A DNA stretch of 64,000 nucleotides from Rotaria socialis (Eukaryota; Rotifera; Eurotatoria; Philodinida; Philodinidae), in NCBI GenBank assembly GCA_905331475.1, contig CAJNYU010000505.1, positions 1 to 64,000 on the forward strand. Reading direction: 5' to 3'. The translations under genes and the position numbers were made by a program. Positions 46,889-58,700 of the stretch are shown here, piece by piece. The notes under the pieces were generated by a model that saw only the letters and a program-made list of their open reading frames with translations, was not told the DNA's origin and searched no databases. How positions within the stretch are numbered: position 1 is the first letter of the stretch; the number at the start of each line of letters is the position of its first letter.

Positions 46889-47740
46889 TTGAGAACAAAT
46901 TTTCAAAATATAACCCGCTGATAATATTTTTTTAATAATAAAACGTGCGCGATTACGGTCTTGAGATGCAACAACTTGATGGGCGAAAAAGAAAAAAAAT
47001 GAAAAAAGTGCAAGAACGGACAGTAATTATCTGTTCTTATAGCTGCTGATTGATATCATATCTTTTTCCTTTGGCGTGCTCCATGTATGCAGCAGCATCA
47101 CTTCAACCTATTCACGTCTTTCTTTTCTTATTTGTAATATTCCTCGGGTTAGATAAGTATACTTGTATGCAATAACTATTACTTTCCCATGAACTATTTC
47201 CTTGGAAACCATGCTGTTGTTGATGATGATGATTGAAAACGACGTAACTGTGAAAGGACTCTCTGAATAATAAACATTTAAGACGATTGTTTTCTGCACT
47301 TTTTCGATTATGTGATAATATTAGAATGTTTCTTTTTTATCTTAACCGGTCGCTATGGAGGATGTGCGTGTCATATTTTGTTGGCCTACAAACAGATAAA
47401 ACAATTTTCGAAGGCGTTTATTTCAGCAGTAGATTTCTGCATGATACTCCCGCGAACGTCGTAATCAGTTGATACCGTGATAGAATAATATTAAAATAGA
47501 ATCAACATCAGTAGTTTTTTCAACTCCTGTATATTCTGATGAAATATGTTCTAATATCCATATGTTAGTAAAAAAAATATTCTTCAGCAAAGCATAAAAC
47601 GAAGTTGCATATTAAAAACAAAACCTATTTAGTTTTAGTTCTAGTATCAATAAAAATCTTCATATTAAACTAATCTTGAATTTGTTGTTTTCCTTTATTC
47701 GTTTGCTAATTTGTTTTTTTCAAACGATGATTTCTTGTGA
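46889..47740. other. intergenic DNA
   Basis: Between the otopetrin start and the F-box gene end. No further gene seen; it should include the otopetrin promoter. Confidence 0.5.
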
Positions 47741-49766
47741 CTACCACCATATGTACATTTTTTGATCTAAATATTCCAACAAATAATCTTCTAGTAATCC
47801 CTCTTGATCAATTCGCCGTTGCAGTTTTTGTGCCATCAAATAATTAATATCTCGAAAGCATATGGACGATAGACGATGATTGCATGGCGATTGTAGAGAA
47901 GTAAAACTTCTTGTTTTCATACAATGGATACAAGCGGAATATTCTTGTTGCCAAAAAATAATGTTTTTCATCGACGAAGACGCTGGTGGCCGATGTCGAT
48001 GATTTCGATTGACACTCGTTCGTAAGAGAAAACGTAAAATTACTTCTAAGTTTTCATGGTCAGCTTCGACTTCGAGACTATTTAAATACAGACAAAATCG
48101 ATTGAGTATTTGAATGTCTTCTAAAGTCGACCGATTGAGAAGATTGATTTTGCGTATATTATTTTTATTGAACGTCAAACGATTGTTTTCCGATAGTGGA
48201 GAATTTAGCGAGAGTATAGTTGTTGGAATTGTTAATGATTGTATATTTGGAAAAGAATTTAATAATAAAAGTAAATGTTCTAACCGAAGAGTTTTATCCT
48301 GAATAGATAATTCAGTAAGTTTTGCAGGAGAAAATCCACGAGTAAGATCGAGCATATCCGAAGGATTTTCAATCATATTTTCTCCTGATAGAATCAGTCG
48401 ATTTGTTCGTGGGAAATCAATAGAATTTTGAATAATTGCTGAATAGTTATGAAGATCGACTTCATTAGCTAAATTAAAACCAGTTTCGTAATATTGACAC
48501 GAAGCATCGTAGAAATCATAATGATTCCATCTATGTAAACAAAAACAAAACAAAATGCGTTATCTATGCTTCTATTTCTACCTGTATGGCTGAGTCGAAT
48601 AAAATACAATCCAGGAGATAAAATCTTTCGATCTATAATGTTGATGTGTAAACGCCCATTGTCGATCAGTCCAAAACGAAGATTTAAATCTATCGAGCAA
48701 CACATGATATCTGCAGCAGTCATCCATTCGACCGCCTGTGATTATCTTATGGCGAAAATCAAATCTACGTAAATATGGCATTTTCCTTGATATTAACTTT
48801 TGCCATCGATCAGCATTTAAAAATTCAATGTCACGTTGAGTAGAAATACGCAACAATTGAAGTTGTTCGGAACAACATGAGATAAACCATTCGAACTCAT
48901 CGAAAGATGTATCTTCTAATTTAAGACTAAGATTGATTAATTTTGTTGATATAATAGACATATTAATTTGTGTACTATTTAATGTTGATATTTGACACGA
49001 TAGATAATTTAGATTAGGTGTATAAACTAGAATATCATTCAATTGATCAAGATTACATTTCGAATTAATAATAAGATGTTCTATGGGACTGCATTCGTCG
49101 TTCGTCAACGGCAAGTTAATATGTCGATTCCATAAGCCAATGGATAATTTACAATATTTTAAAACCGGCAAACGAATAATTAGACAATAGACATAACTTG
49201 GAGATTCAAAATTTTCAATGCCAGTAATAGTGAGAGAATAGAGACATGGCAGTAAGGCAAGACTAGTTAGAATAGGAAAAAGATTCTCACATTTAGCATT
49301 GTATAAATTCAAAGTTTCGAGACGCGTGAAAGACGAGTCTAAAGTGAATAGTTTGAAGAAATTATGAATAATAAGATGATTTGAAAATTGAAGAGATATA
49401 ATGCGATGAACATTCGGCGTTAATATACTATTGCATCGATGCTGAAAAACTGTCTTGGATAGATTCGAAAAATTAAGTTTGATTGGTAACGATGAATGAA
49501 TAATAAGAGAATAAAAACGACTATTAAGATTAGAAAATACTTCATAAATATCATAACTGTCGAAAAATTGAAATATTTCATAGAACAATTCATTGGGGAG
49601 ATCTTCGAGCTGTGTAGCCACCGATCGTTTCGATTTCGTTCTTTTAATTTTGTGTTCTCAAAACAAAAACACACAAATATTAATTAATGTGATAAAAACA
49701 AAATTTATCTTTACCTTTTCGTTTTTTCGCTTCTGAACTATTAAATTGTTTCATGACTGTATCCAT
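47741..49766 (-). CDS. F-box protein with leucine-rich C-terminal region
   Basis: Exon 1 (from ATG 49766) gives MDTVMKQFNSSEAKKRKE. It splices in frame across a roughly 60-nt intron to HKIKRTKSKRSVATQ, forming a basic patch. The F-box follows at once: LEDLPNELFYEIFQFFDSYD with NLNSRFYSLI. The remaining roughly 580 residues, split by one more short intron near 48.56 kb, contain leucine-rich segments of the style LxxLxxLxxTGIENF. This layout matches the large bdelloid family of F-box/LRR-like proteins, thought to choose substrates for SCF ubiquitin ligases. The protein ends YLDQKMYIWW. No lesion seen. Confidence 0.8.
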
Positions 49767-50044
49767 CTAAACAATCGATGAATTGAATTATAAAAGAAAT
49801 CGAAAGCAAAGTAAAATGAGACATGCGTTTGTCATGGAGTACAATTTTGTTCTCCTTTCATTACTTCCGAACAAAAGGCGAGTAAAAACAACAGAATCAT
49901 GTCTTGCGCACATGGTTTACTGCGCAGCATTTTCTTTTACATAGCGATGCACAAAAGGTAACTTTCTCGAGAGTTTTTTGCCTAATAAAAACTATTTACC
50001 AGAACTGGCAAAATTTTTGAATTTAAAGAAATCCATTTATATAT

Positions 50045-50186
50045 AACGGGTGGCCCATAAAGAATTGCGCTGTTAGTATTTTTGAATTTTCTCGTCTTCC
50101 TTCAACACGATCGGGATGTCTTTTTTTCCAAACGATTCTCCGCTCAATTCTCGACAAAAAATGTACTGGCTGTTTTACTTCAAAAT
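50045..50186 (+). repeat. left 142-bp TIR
   Basis: Inverted copy of 51319-51460 with about nine mismatches. Confidence 0.85.
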
Positions 50187-51318
50187 CCAAAGGTACGAAA
50201 TGTGATAGGTAATTGTGAGAAGTACCAAAATGTACGAAAACAATAAACGTGGATAAATTGAACAGCAGATTTTCGGGTATTATCCACTCAAAGTTTGTAA
50301 GAAAGAAAAGTTATAGTAGCCATCGTGTACGCCTTAAAAAGATCTACTGTTTACCAACGATTAAAAACAATTGCAGTTAGAATTGAGGACGCAAGAATTT
50401 TATTACTTTTTATCAATTTTTTCATCAATAATGTAAGTCTGTCAATAAAACAAATGAAGTTTAGTCAAAGTGGATTCATTCGAGCATATTTTTAATGCGA
50501 TGCGAAGCATGAAGCATTTCTGTAGTCCGTCGCGAGTTTCTTTTTTTCTTTTTCACTTGAGATCGTAAGCATCACATCTCGTCGTTTTGTGAAGCGATGA
50601 TCTCGAGAACCAAAATCATAGAAAAGTGGTTAAAACGTGAGATCGAAGTATCAAGATCGAACTTAGAACATCTGTTTTCTAATCTGAAGTTCTGTTCACT
50701 CATAAATGTGGTTCCAAAATGACGAAAATGAAAGAAATTTGTTGCGAGATAATTGTAGTGACGCCATGAACATATGTTAGCCACTGCAGTATATTTATTT
50801 ACAGCTGATCTAATATAATGAATCATGGAGATAATTAATAGCTCAATCGAAAAATCGAACCTTAAGAATGTATCGCTAAGTAAGACTAGAGTTTCATCAT
50901 GTCGACATAAAAAGAATTCAAGATTTCTCTGAATTGAAAATTTTTCGTGAAGATCCGATGCGAGCTTCGCATCGCATTCGTATTCGAGTGAAACTCGAAT
51001 ACCATCTTGTTTTAATTTATATTGAAAACCAATGTCCTATCGTTATTTTTGGATATCTGAGGTTTGAAAAAAATATCGTTTTGTTCAGGCACGCAAAAAC
51101 AGACACAAATTGTTGTTAGTTTTCACTTGATTGCAATTGAAGCTAGTGTTTGTGACAGATATTTAGATTTAAATGGCTTTTGCTCTATATGACGACATAG
51201 AGCGCATTTGAAACTAGATAAAATATACTGAAACCGTTTTCTGATGCTTGTGAAAGCATTCGAAAAAATATAGCTCGATGTGAGAAAATATCTGAAAAAT
51301 AAAATAATTTTTTCATGC

Positions 51319-51460
51319 ATTTTGAAGTAAAACAGCCAATACATTTTTTGTAGAGAATTGAGCGGGAAATCGTTTGGTAAAAAAGATATCCCGATCGTGT
51401 TGAAGGAAGACGAGAAAATTCAAAAATACTAACAGGACAATTCTTTATAGGCCACCCGTT
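51319..51460 (-). repeat. right 142-bp TIR
   Basis: Inverted copy of 50045-50186. Confidence 0.85.
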
Positions 51461-52029
51461 ATATATCGATTATGAGACATCGTTTAGAAAGTTTCTTTTT
51501 TGTTTTTCGAACATGGATATTCATAGATACAGTTTAACGCCAAGGGTACATTTTGAGTACATTGAAAAACTACCAGTCACAAGAACGAAAATGTTTATCT
51601 TTACATATATAATATAGATAATGATACTTATCTTGAGGTTTATTTTGAAAATATTCTTTATAAGTATATCAGAACTGTAATCGTTGGAGAGTCTATTCAT
51701 CAATTAATATCCATGACGAGTCCGAAAGACGATTAGTTTTTCTTTCAGCGCTTGGATTTTTTTAAGAATTTCTATTTTTGTAAATGATGAATATCGAAAG
51801 GACATTTACTCCTCAAACAATTCAAAAAAATTTCAAGCACTAGATCGTGAAAACATAAATTTAGCGTCACGAGTGAAGATATCATTTTTATCAACTGGCA
51901 AAAGCTAGTCCCGTCTCAAACTCCATCGCACATGCAAACAAATAAAAAAAAATTGCGGCAGCTCTGAATATTTATTTATTTAATTAGCAAGATCATTGTA
52001 AATTTATTTACAAAGTCGAAGTTCATCGT
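51461..52029. other. intergenic DNA
   Basis: No gene seen. A short hammerhead-ribozyme-like core remnant at about 51713-51735 is discussed as a finding. Confidence 0.45.
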
Positions 52030-53254
52030 TTAGGATTTGCCATAAGGTGGTCGCTGCCGTCTATTATCATGTGGTGTAATTTTCTTTTCATCCCATTCGT
52101 CAATCGTTTGATCTATGGCACCCAGTAGAATTTTAACAATATACTTGAAAATATAAAAAAATAAAAACAAATATTAATCTATTAAATAAATCATTCTAAC
52201 TTACATCACCGAAACTAAATGGAAAATCAGTACCTTGACATTTTAAAATTTGTCTTTTTTCACTTCGATAATCATCGGCAACATCAAGATTAGGAATGCT
52301 CGTATCCCATTCATTTAAATAGTCCATATCTTGTTCATCATCTAAAGTACATCGATCATTTATCGAAAATGTTTTCTAATCAATTCATTGTGTTACCTGT
52401 ACAAGCAATAATGGATACCGGTATACGACTTGTTGGGTGCCGCTCATTTTTCAAAACATTTTCTAGAGATAAACTATCTTGGTAGCCTTCATCATTCGTT
52501 GGTGTTCCATCAGTTGCAATCAAGATGAGTAAATTACGTTCTTGAATTTCTTTTTGTTTACTCTGAAGAACTTGACGAAGAACACGTGTTATTGCCGTCC
52601 CACACAAAATAATTCAAATAGAAGAGAGAGAAGAAAAAAAACAGTTCCATATGAAATGAATGATTTCGTATAAAATACCTTCGGGCGGCACATTAAAAAT
52701 GGGAATTAATTCTGATGAATGTCTCACATTAAAAATTGGATCACGATTAAGAAAATAAATATCAACACCATTCGGATCAAGCAAACAGGCTAGGTCTACA
52801 ATTATGGAAACTGTTTGCTTGAGTTCAGCCCCTATGAAAGTCAAAACGAATGAAACACAGAGATAGAATATAGAAATATTAATTTTACAACGAGTAGCTG
52901 CATTTTTATAAGGACCATAAACATCACCTAAATATAGACTTAAGAATTAATACGAAGATGAACGACATAATTATTCTACCAAGTGGAGTATTCATTGAAC
53001 CAGAATCATCACAAATAAATACAATTTCATAACCATCCAATGCGAGTAATTTTTTAGCAAATGTTGGATTAACTATAAGAGAACAAGAAAAATTCTATTT
53101 TAATTAATCTATAAGAAAAAAATATTTTACTTTCGTAACGACGAATAAATTGTTGAAAAGCAGGCATACGTTGTTCACTAGTAGTGAAATAATTCCGATT
53201 TTCATTTCTATTATTATTATAATTCGTATTTAATGACGGATATTTAGGATACAT
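52030..53254 (-). CDS. von Willebrand factor A domain protein
   Basis: A small multi-exon gene from ATG 53254 (MYPKYPSLNTNYNNN) to a TAA at 52030-52032. After an Asn-rich start the vWA domain begins ALDGYEIVFICDDSGSMNTP, containing the DxSxS metal-ion (MIDAS) motif. It continues with IVDLACLLDPNGVDIYFLN, then GTAITRVLRQVL (the MIDAS Thr) and LLILIATDGTPTNDEG (the MIDAS Asp). The C-terminal part (ILLGAIDQTIDEWDEKK) resembles the tail of intracellular vWA proteins of ciliates and rotifers. No signal peptide, so probably cytosolic. The domain is in the order strand-MIDAS-helices expected, with no lesion seen. Introns are short. Confidence 0.78.
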
Positions 53255-54443
53255 GATTCGAGTGTGACAAATCGACAAGCAATGAAAAGAAAAACTGTAC
53301 CGATGCTTCTTTTTTTGCGGAAGTAAGAGAACGGACAATGCTATTTTTTCAAAAACACAACATTCGATTTTTATGCAATTTAGTACAGAACAGAGCAAAG
53401 TTTTTATTTATTCTGGATCATGGCTGTTTCAATTTTCTTATTCGTAAAAATCTCAGTTTTGCCTATCTCAAATTTTATTTTCTTCCGATGCCGGATGTCT
53501 AATCAGTAGAATTTAAAAGTCACGTACCAGTAAAAGCGTGCCTTTTGGTGACAATGATTCCAATATTTTTCAAAGAAGTACAGGGTGTTGTGTAGAAGAG
53601 CTCTACACTAGGTACAATGGCTACATGTACCGCACAGTTATTTGCCGATTAAATGAATGATTATTCATGAAAAACAGCGATAATCCGCTAGAGGTTATCC
53701 CTGAACACATTATTGTCGCTAAGTACAATGAAACTATTCAATCCATATGTGTACGGCATTGATAAATTCTTCTTTTTCGATTTGTTTATCGTTTATGCGT
53801 GCTACGGTTTGCACATGTTCTTTAATATATATCATCAATTATCAGTGATTTCCTTGCAGTGTATGAATGAGGTTTTTTTTTGTTCGAGTGTCATTATACT
53901 TTGTACTTTTTTTTGTGGTAGATGACAAAATTTTGTTTAAATATCATAATCATTTTTTTCAGTATATATTCTTTTGCTATGCCTCTTCAAACACTAATCC
54001 TGTTCCGTGCAGACTACGCCAGAGTGCGGGTGTGTGACTTCATTCACATCATAATAACTTGATTTGCTTCAAAGCTTAATATTCAAATAGGGTCTACTGC
54101 AATAAAGTAAAGTCATATAACGACACGACACTTCATCTTCAGATTGGTTTTTATTAAGAAATAGACTAAAGTATTCGATGTAAGATTCATTTTCTTATCT
54201 TCAGTTAGTATTTATGGATTAGAGAAAGTTGAGAGTGCCTATATTGTCGATTATATATCTGTAAATTGTCCAATTCTTTCTCTTACTGATAGTTACTATG
54301 ACGATAACATAAAGGCTTAGTATTTAACTACATACAATTTCTTTTTTTCCTCCTTTTTCTAATCGACAATCATAAAAAAGAATTCAGTCTTCATAAATAG
54401 CTTGTCAAAGAGGTTTTAGCAGCAACAAAATTTCATCAGAACA
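53255..54443. other. intergenic region between divergent genes
   Basis: Shared upstream region of the vWA and BTB genes. A single telomere-like G-rich arm (GTGCGGGTGTGTG, about 54026-54038) has only a weak partner. No other feature seen. Confidence 0.45.
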
Positions 54444-55579
54444 ATGACTACAACATACGACAATGATGAAAGTATTCAACAGCGATCAGCGCCACCAGAA
54501 AAAAGGCAATCTAGTGGGCCAGACGCTTTTGTCATAGGGCGACCACAAACAGAAAACGGCCGAATTAGTAATGCTCAACAGAGTCAACGGCATGCGAGCG
54601 CGGGCGTGTATAATCCAGCATCAGAAGAAGAACATAATAAAGCTTTACTTGAACATCTATCGTCTGATTTGGGTAATTTACTGAATCGAGTTGATATCAG
54701 TGATTGTTACCTCAATGTTCGAGGTATAAAGATTTCAAGATTTAAAAGGCATTTACGAAAATTTCCCATGTATTAGGTACTTATATGGCCGTTCACAAAT
54801 GCATACTTGCGGCTCGTTCAAACGCTTTTGCAGGTAAAAAATTCGAAAAAAAACCGATGCTTTTCTATTTTAATTATTAAAGCGGTTATATCGGGTAATT
54901 TCAATCGACTTCCGAATGATGAAAGAGAACAACTCGAAACAATGACACATAAAGACAAATTAGTTATTAATATTAATAAAGCAGTTCCAGAAATAATGAA
55001 ACAAGTTATTGTCTTCATGTACACGGGTCGATGTGAATTAGATGATAGCAATTGTAAGATTTTGTTCAACCATGAAAATAACAAAACAGAAAACAGGATT
55101 TTCTTCTCGTTTTAAGGTTATGCTCTTCTTGATGCTGCTGGTCGATACGATATTAAAGATCTGAAAGTTCATACTGGTCGTTGTAAGTCTTGTTTTGTCA
55201 TTGTGATCGAAGAGTTTGAAGGATTGAGGGGTAGAGCTAAAGCTAGCAGCCCAGAGACTTTACCATTTACATCATAAGTCCTGTTATTCATCTGTTTTTT
55301 TTGTTTTGTTTAAATAATATAGTTCTTTCCAGTCGTATTAATACAACTAATGTATTAATGTTACTCAGAGCAGCCTACAAATACGACAATAAATTGATTA
55401 AACAATGTTGCATTCAATATTTTATTCGGAATGCTAAAGAGATTATGGATATACATGAATTATGGAAGAAATTTGCTGAAGAACAACGAGAAATAGTTGC
55501 TGAACTTCTTCATTGGCATGTTAACAGCGATTTATTTTATAAAGATAAACCTCATTGGGACGCAGTTTCACAGTGGTAA
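54444..55579 (+). CDS. BTB/BACK-domain protein
   Basis: Starts at ATG 54444 with a disordered, Gln/Ser-rich N-terminus. Over short exons the BTB fold then appears: ISDCYLNVRG, splice, TYMAVHKCILAARSNAFA, splice, AVISGNFNR. It continues PEIMKQVIVFMYTGRCELDD, splice, YALLDAAGRYDIKDLK. The last exon resembles a BACK segment (TTNVLMLLRAAYKYDNKLIKQC) and ends DKPHWDAVSQW. BTB proteins commonly serve as substrate adaptors for cullin-3 ligases. No MATH or kelch domain is attached here. The junction into the last exon (near 55185 to 55333) could not be fixed in frame by eye; all other joins are good GT-AG. Confidence 0.75.
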
Positions 55580-55735
55580 TCGAACAAGAACATACAAACA
55601 TGATTTTAACAAAATAAGCGAAAAATAAAAACTACACAGGCAGAATATTTTTACATAAAATATCTAATTTTTTCCCTTGCCTTTTTTTCCTTACATAAAA
55701 TAAAAGTAATAGCAAACCACCGGATATTTGCATGA

Positions 55736-58700
55736 TTAAATGGGCAAATGAACTTGACCATAGAAATCAATTTCATCATCGAAGATGCTATCTGGTTGTT
55801 CATCTCCATCAAGCTAAAGAGATAAAATTTTAGAGAAAAAAAACTAAAGATACAATTAAAATTTTTACCTCAGTGAGTTCTCGTTCAGTAAAAATGCATG
55901 GAAGACACCATTTGCGAAACGGCACAAGTAGAACAAGGATAAACGGAAATAAAAAAGCGAAATTAGTCACTTTTATTGTTATCAATAAACCGGCAGCGAT
56001 GATTTGTATAAATGTGTACGCATAGCGTTTCATTTGACGGATCTAAAGTAAAAGAGATTTTGTTTTCTGCAAAATAAACGTCGACCACACAACAAAATGT
56101 GTACATACACGTCTTAAGTATCCAATATTGGGATGATATTTTGTCGGAATAAACATCATTTTAAGTCGACTGAATAATTGCGTACCAGATATTGATACAA
56201 TACCAAAATATAAAAAAATACCAAACAAAGCGGCAACGGGAATTTTACAAATAATAGGAGCTGCGAATATCGTACAACCAATAAGTATATGTACGCCTAT
56301 GTTTGTTACACGTTGATCTTTTATATCGATAAGACGAGGTTTTTCTCCGGGCGCATGAGTTTTACTATATTTTGATAAACTAGCTACATGAGCAATACTT
56401 CGGACAGGTGCTGCGCAAATCCACGGAAGACCGAAAAGCCCACTGACAGATATTAAAACGCCTAATACGAAGAAAAAACAACAGTATTCAATGAGAACGA
56501 AAAACTAAATAAATTTCCTTTACCTGCTATCAATATATCTAAATGATAACCAGTACCTTTAATAGATTTAGTTGTATTGACACATTTTAATTTTGATTGT
56601 ATCATAATACTAGAAGAAAACGAAGTAAATCTTATTGAATTTTTCGTGCATTTAATTATTTCTGTTTACCTCGTTAATTCTACTTCGAAAAAAAGAACGA
56701 CAGAAATAAGAATAGCAGGGAACGAAGATGCAAAATAAACCCAAACTGGTAACCGTTTACGTAATGGTGATATTAGCCAAACATTGCCACGCTCTCGATC
56801 ACTGGGTCGAATTGAACTTGGTACAGTAATTTTCTATATGAATTAGCAGAATATATAGTTTATCATCATTTCTTTTTTTTTGTTTCACATATTTACTTGA
56901 GTTAAACTATGACCGCCAGCATTCTTAGTGATTAACATATCGAACAGTACCATACATATAAGAGCAATAGTCATGCCAAAATCACTCAAAGTCTGTCGTG
57001 ACTAAAAAAAATTTTAATTATAATGCAATCATAAACAATTGGGTTGATAATAGAAGATTAAGATCATTGCGTATATTTCTAGGAACTTAGATTTATTAAT
57101 CTATCATTAGCGTCAAACTGTAAGTGGCATTTTCGTTTTGAGCAAATTGTATTTCTACAATATTCTAATGATGTTATATATAATAAATGCAAAGAGAAAA
57201 ATCTAGTCCGGGAACTGATGGAAAAGCCAAAAGCCTTATGAACACAAGAAAATACCCCCCGATGTATCCACACTCCGGAATAATCTGATGTTTTTCATTG
57301 ATTGAATTCGAATAAATCGTGGTTGTTGTTTTTTTTCTTGCTTTACTACTTCAATACAGAATATTTCTTCTGAAGTTTTTTCTGATCCAAGAGAGCGAGT
57401 ACTACTACTATGACTATCAGGTTTACTTAGACTTTTTCTTTTTATGCATTCAATTGATACAATGTTACATATAGTTGAGAATTAAAAAATGTGGAAACTT
57501 CGGATTACATCCGAGAGTTATGTGTACTGCAAAAAGTGCATGGGACATATGAGTCATTCTAGAATGTCTGAACATCAAAATTATCATGAGAAACTAGGCA
57601 ATTTGATTTTTGGATGCAGCTTTTGTGCATTTTGAGACGCTTTTCAGGCGATGTTTCGTTAGAAAGCTACGATTTAGTTCAAAACTAATATCAGATTCGG
57701 AATCAGCGTTAAAAACTGAGTCGATTGATATATGTTGTGAATAATTCTGAGAAAGATTTATTTTTTGAAAAAAATTCCCTGTAATCCTCCTCAGGAATGG
57801 CCTGGTCAAAAAATGACAATTTTTTCGATAACTCAACCATTTCTTGAGGGATCCTTCTCATCTTCGAACTCGACCGAGATATTCATGAGATTGAAATGTG
57901 TGGAAAATTTCATCACGATCTGACTCTTTTTTCGAAAGTTATCGTGCCTACGGTCGGCCGGGCACACTGACCGATCTAGAGTGTACTCACTTTTTGAGTA
58001 CACAAAAATGGCATTTCGGATTTTATCTTGCTTTTAGAATTTTTAGAAAATAAATTTCATTCAAGGGCTTGCATAGATAAACAAATCAATATTTTTTTTT
58101 GTCTAAAATTAACTTACACTCCGACCAAAAAAATTGCTTCGTCGAAAACGCTTAAGTGCAATTGCTATAAAGCACGTTCCAAGAAGTATAATTAATGAGA
58201 GTAATGCTTTATTTGGTAATTGAGTTTCATCGCTTGATATTGTTGTATAATTAGTTTGTAATAATGATGACGACACATAACGTTCGGTAGGTAGGCAATC
58301 ATAGCACGAATATAATGATGAATATGAACCATTATTAGATGAGAGATTTGTATCTTCATTAGAAGATGATGTATTACACGAACAAGCTAATGGATAACTA
58401 TAATTATATTTCCATAATACTGGATTTAATTGAAATATCTATTTTAGAAGAGAGATATTTAGGTTAAAATACGAATGTAGAGAAAAATAAATTCGATATT
58501 TTACTTTATAAATTTTCTTGAATGGTTCATAGAGATAAACAACAGCAATTATGAGAGCAAATATTTCTTCAGTAAATCGAGTTACATGACGAATCATAAA
58601 GCTACCTTCGAATGCCACTAGAATTATTATAAAAAACGTTGTCCAAAGGCTAACACACAATCGAACAGTCCAAAAATCGCATTGCAACGATTGACATAAC

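Larger units (their letters stand above)
50045..51460. mobile_element. non-autonomous DNA transposon with 142-bp terminal inverted repeats
   Basis: Both ends begin AACGGGTGGCC(C/T)ATAAAGA and stay about 93% alike for 142 bp, inverted (50045-50186 and 51319-51460). The flanks are (AT)n on both sides, compatible with a TA target as in Tc1/mariner elements. The GGGTGGCCxATAAAGA terminus is also of that style. The 1.13-kb interior has no transposase frame; the only open frames are short and without DDE motifs. Confidence 0.78.
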
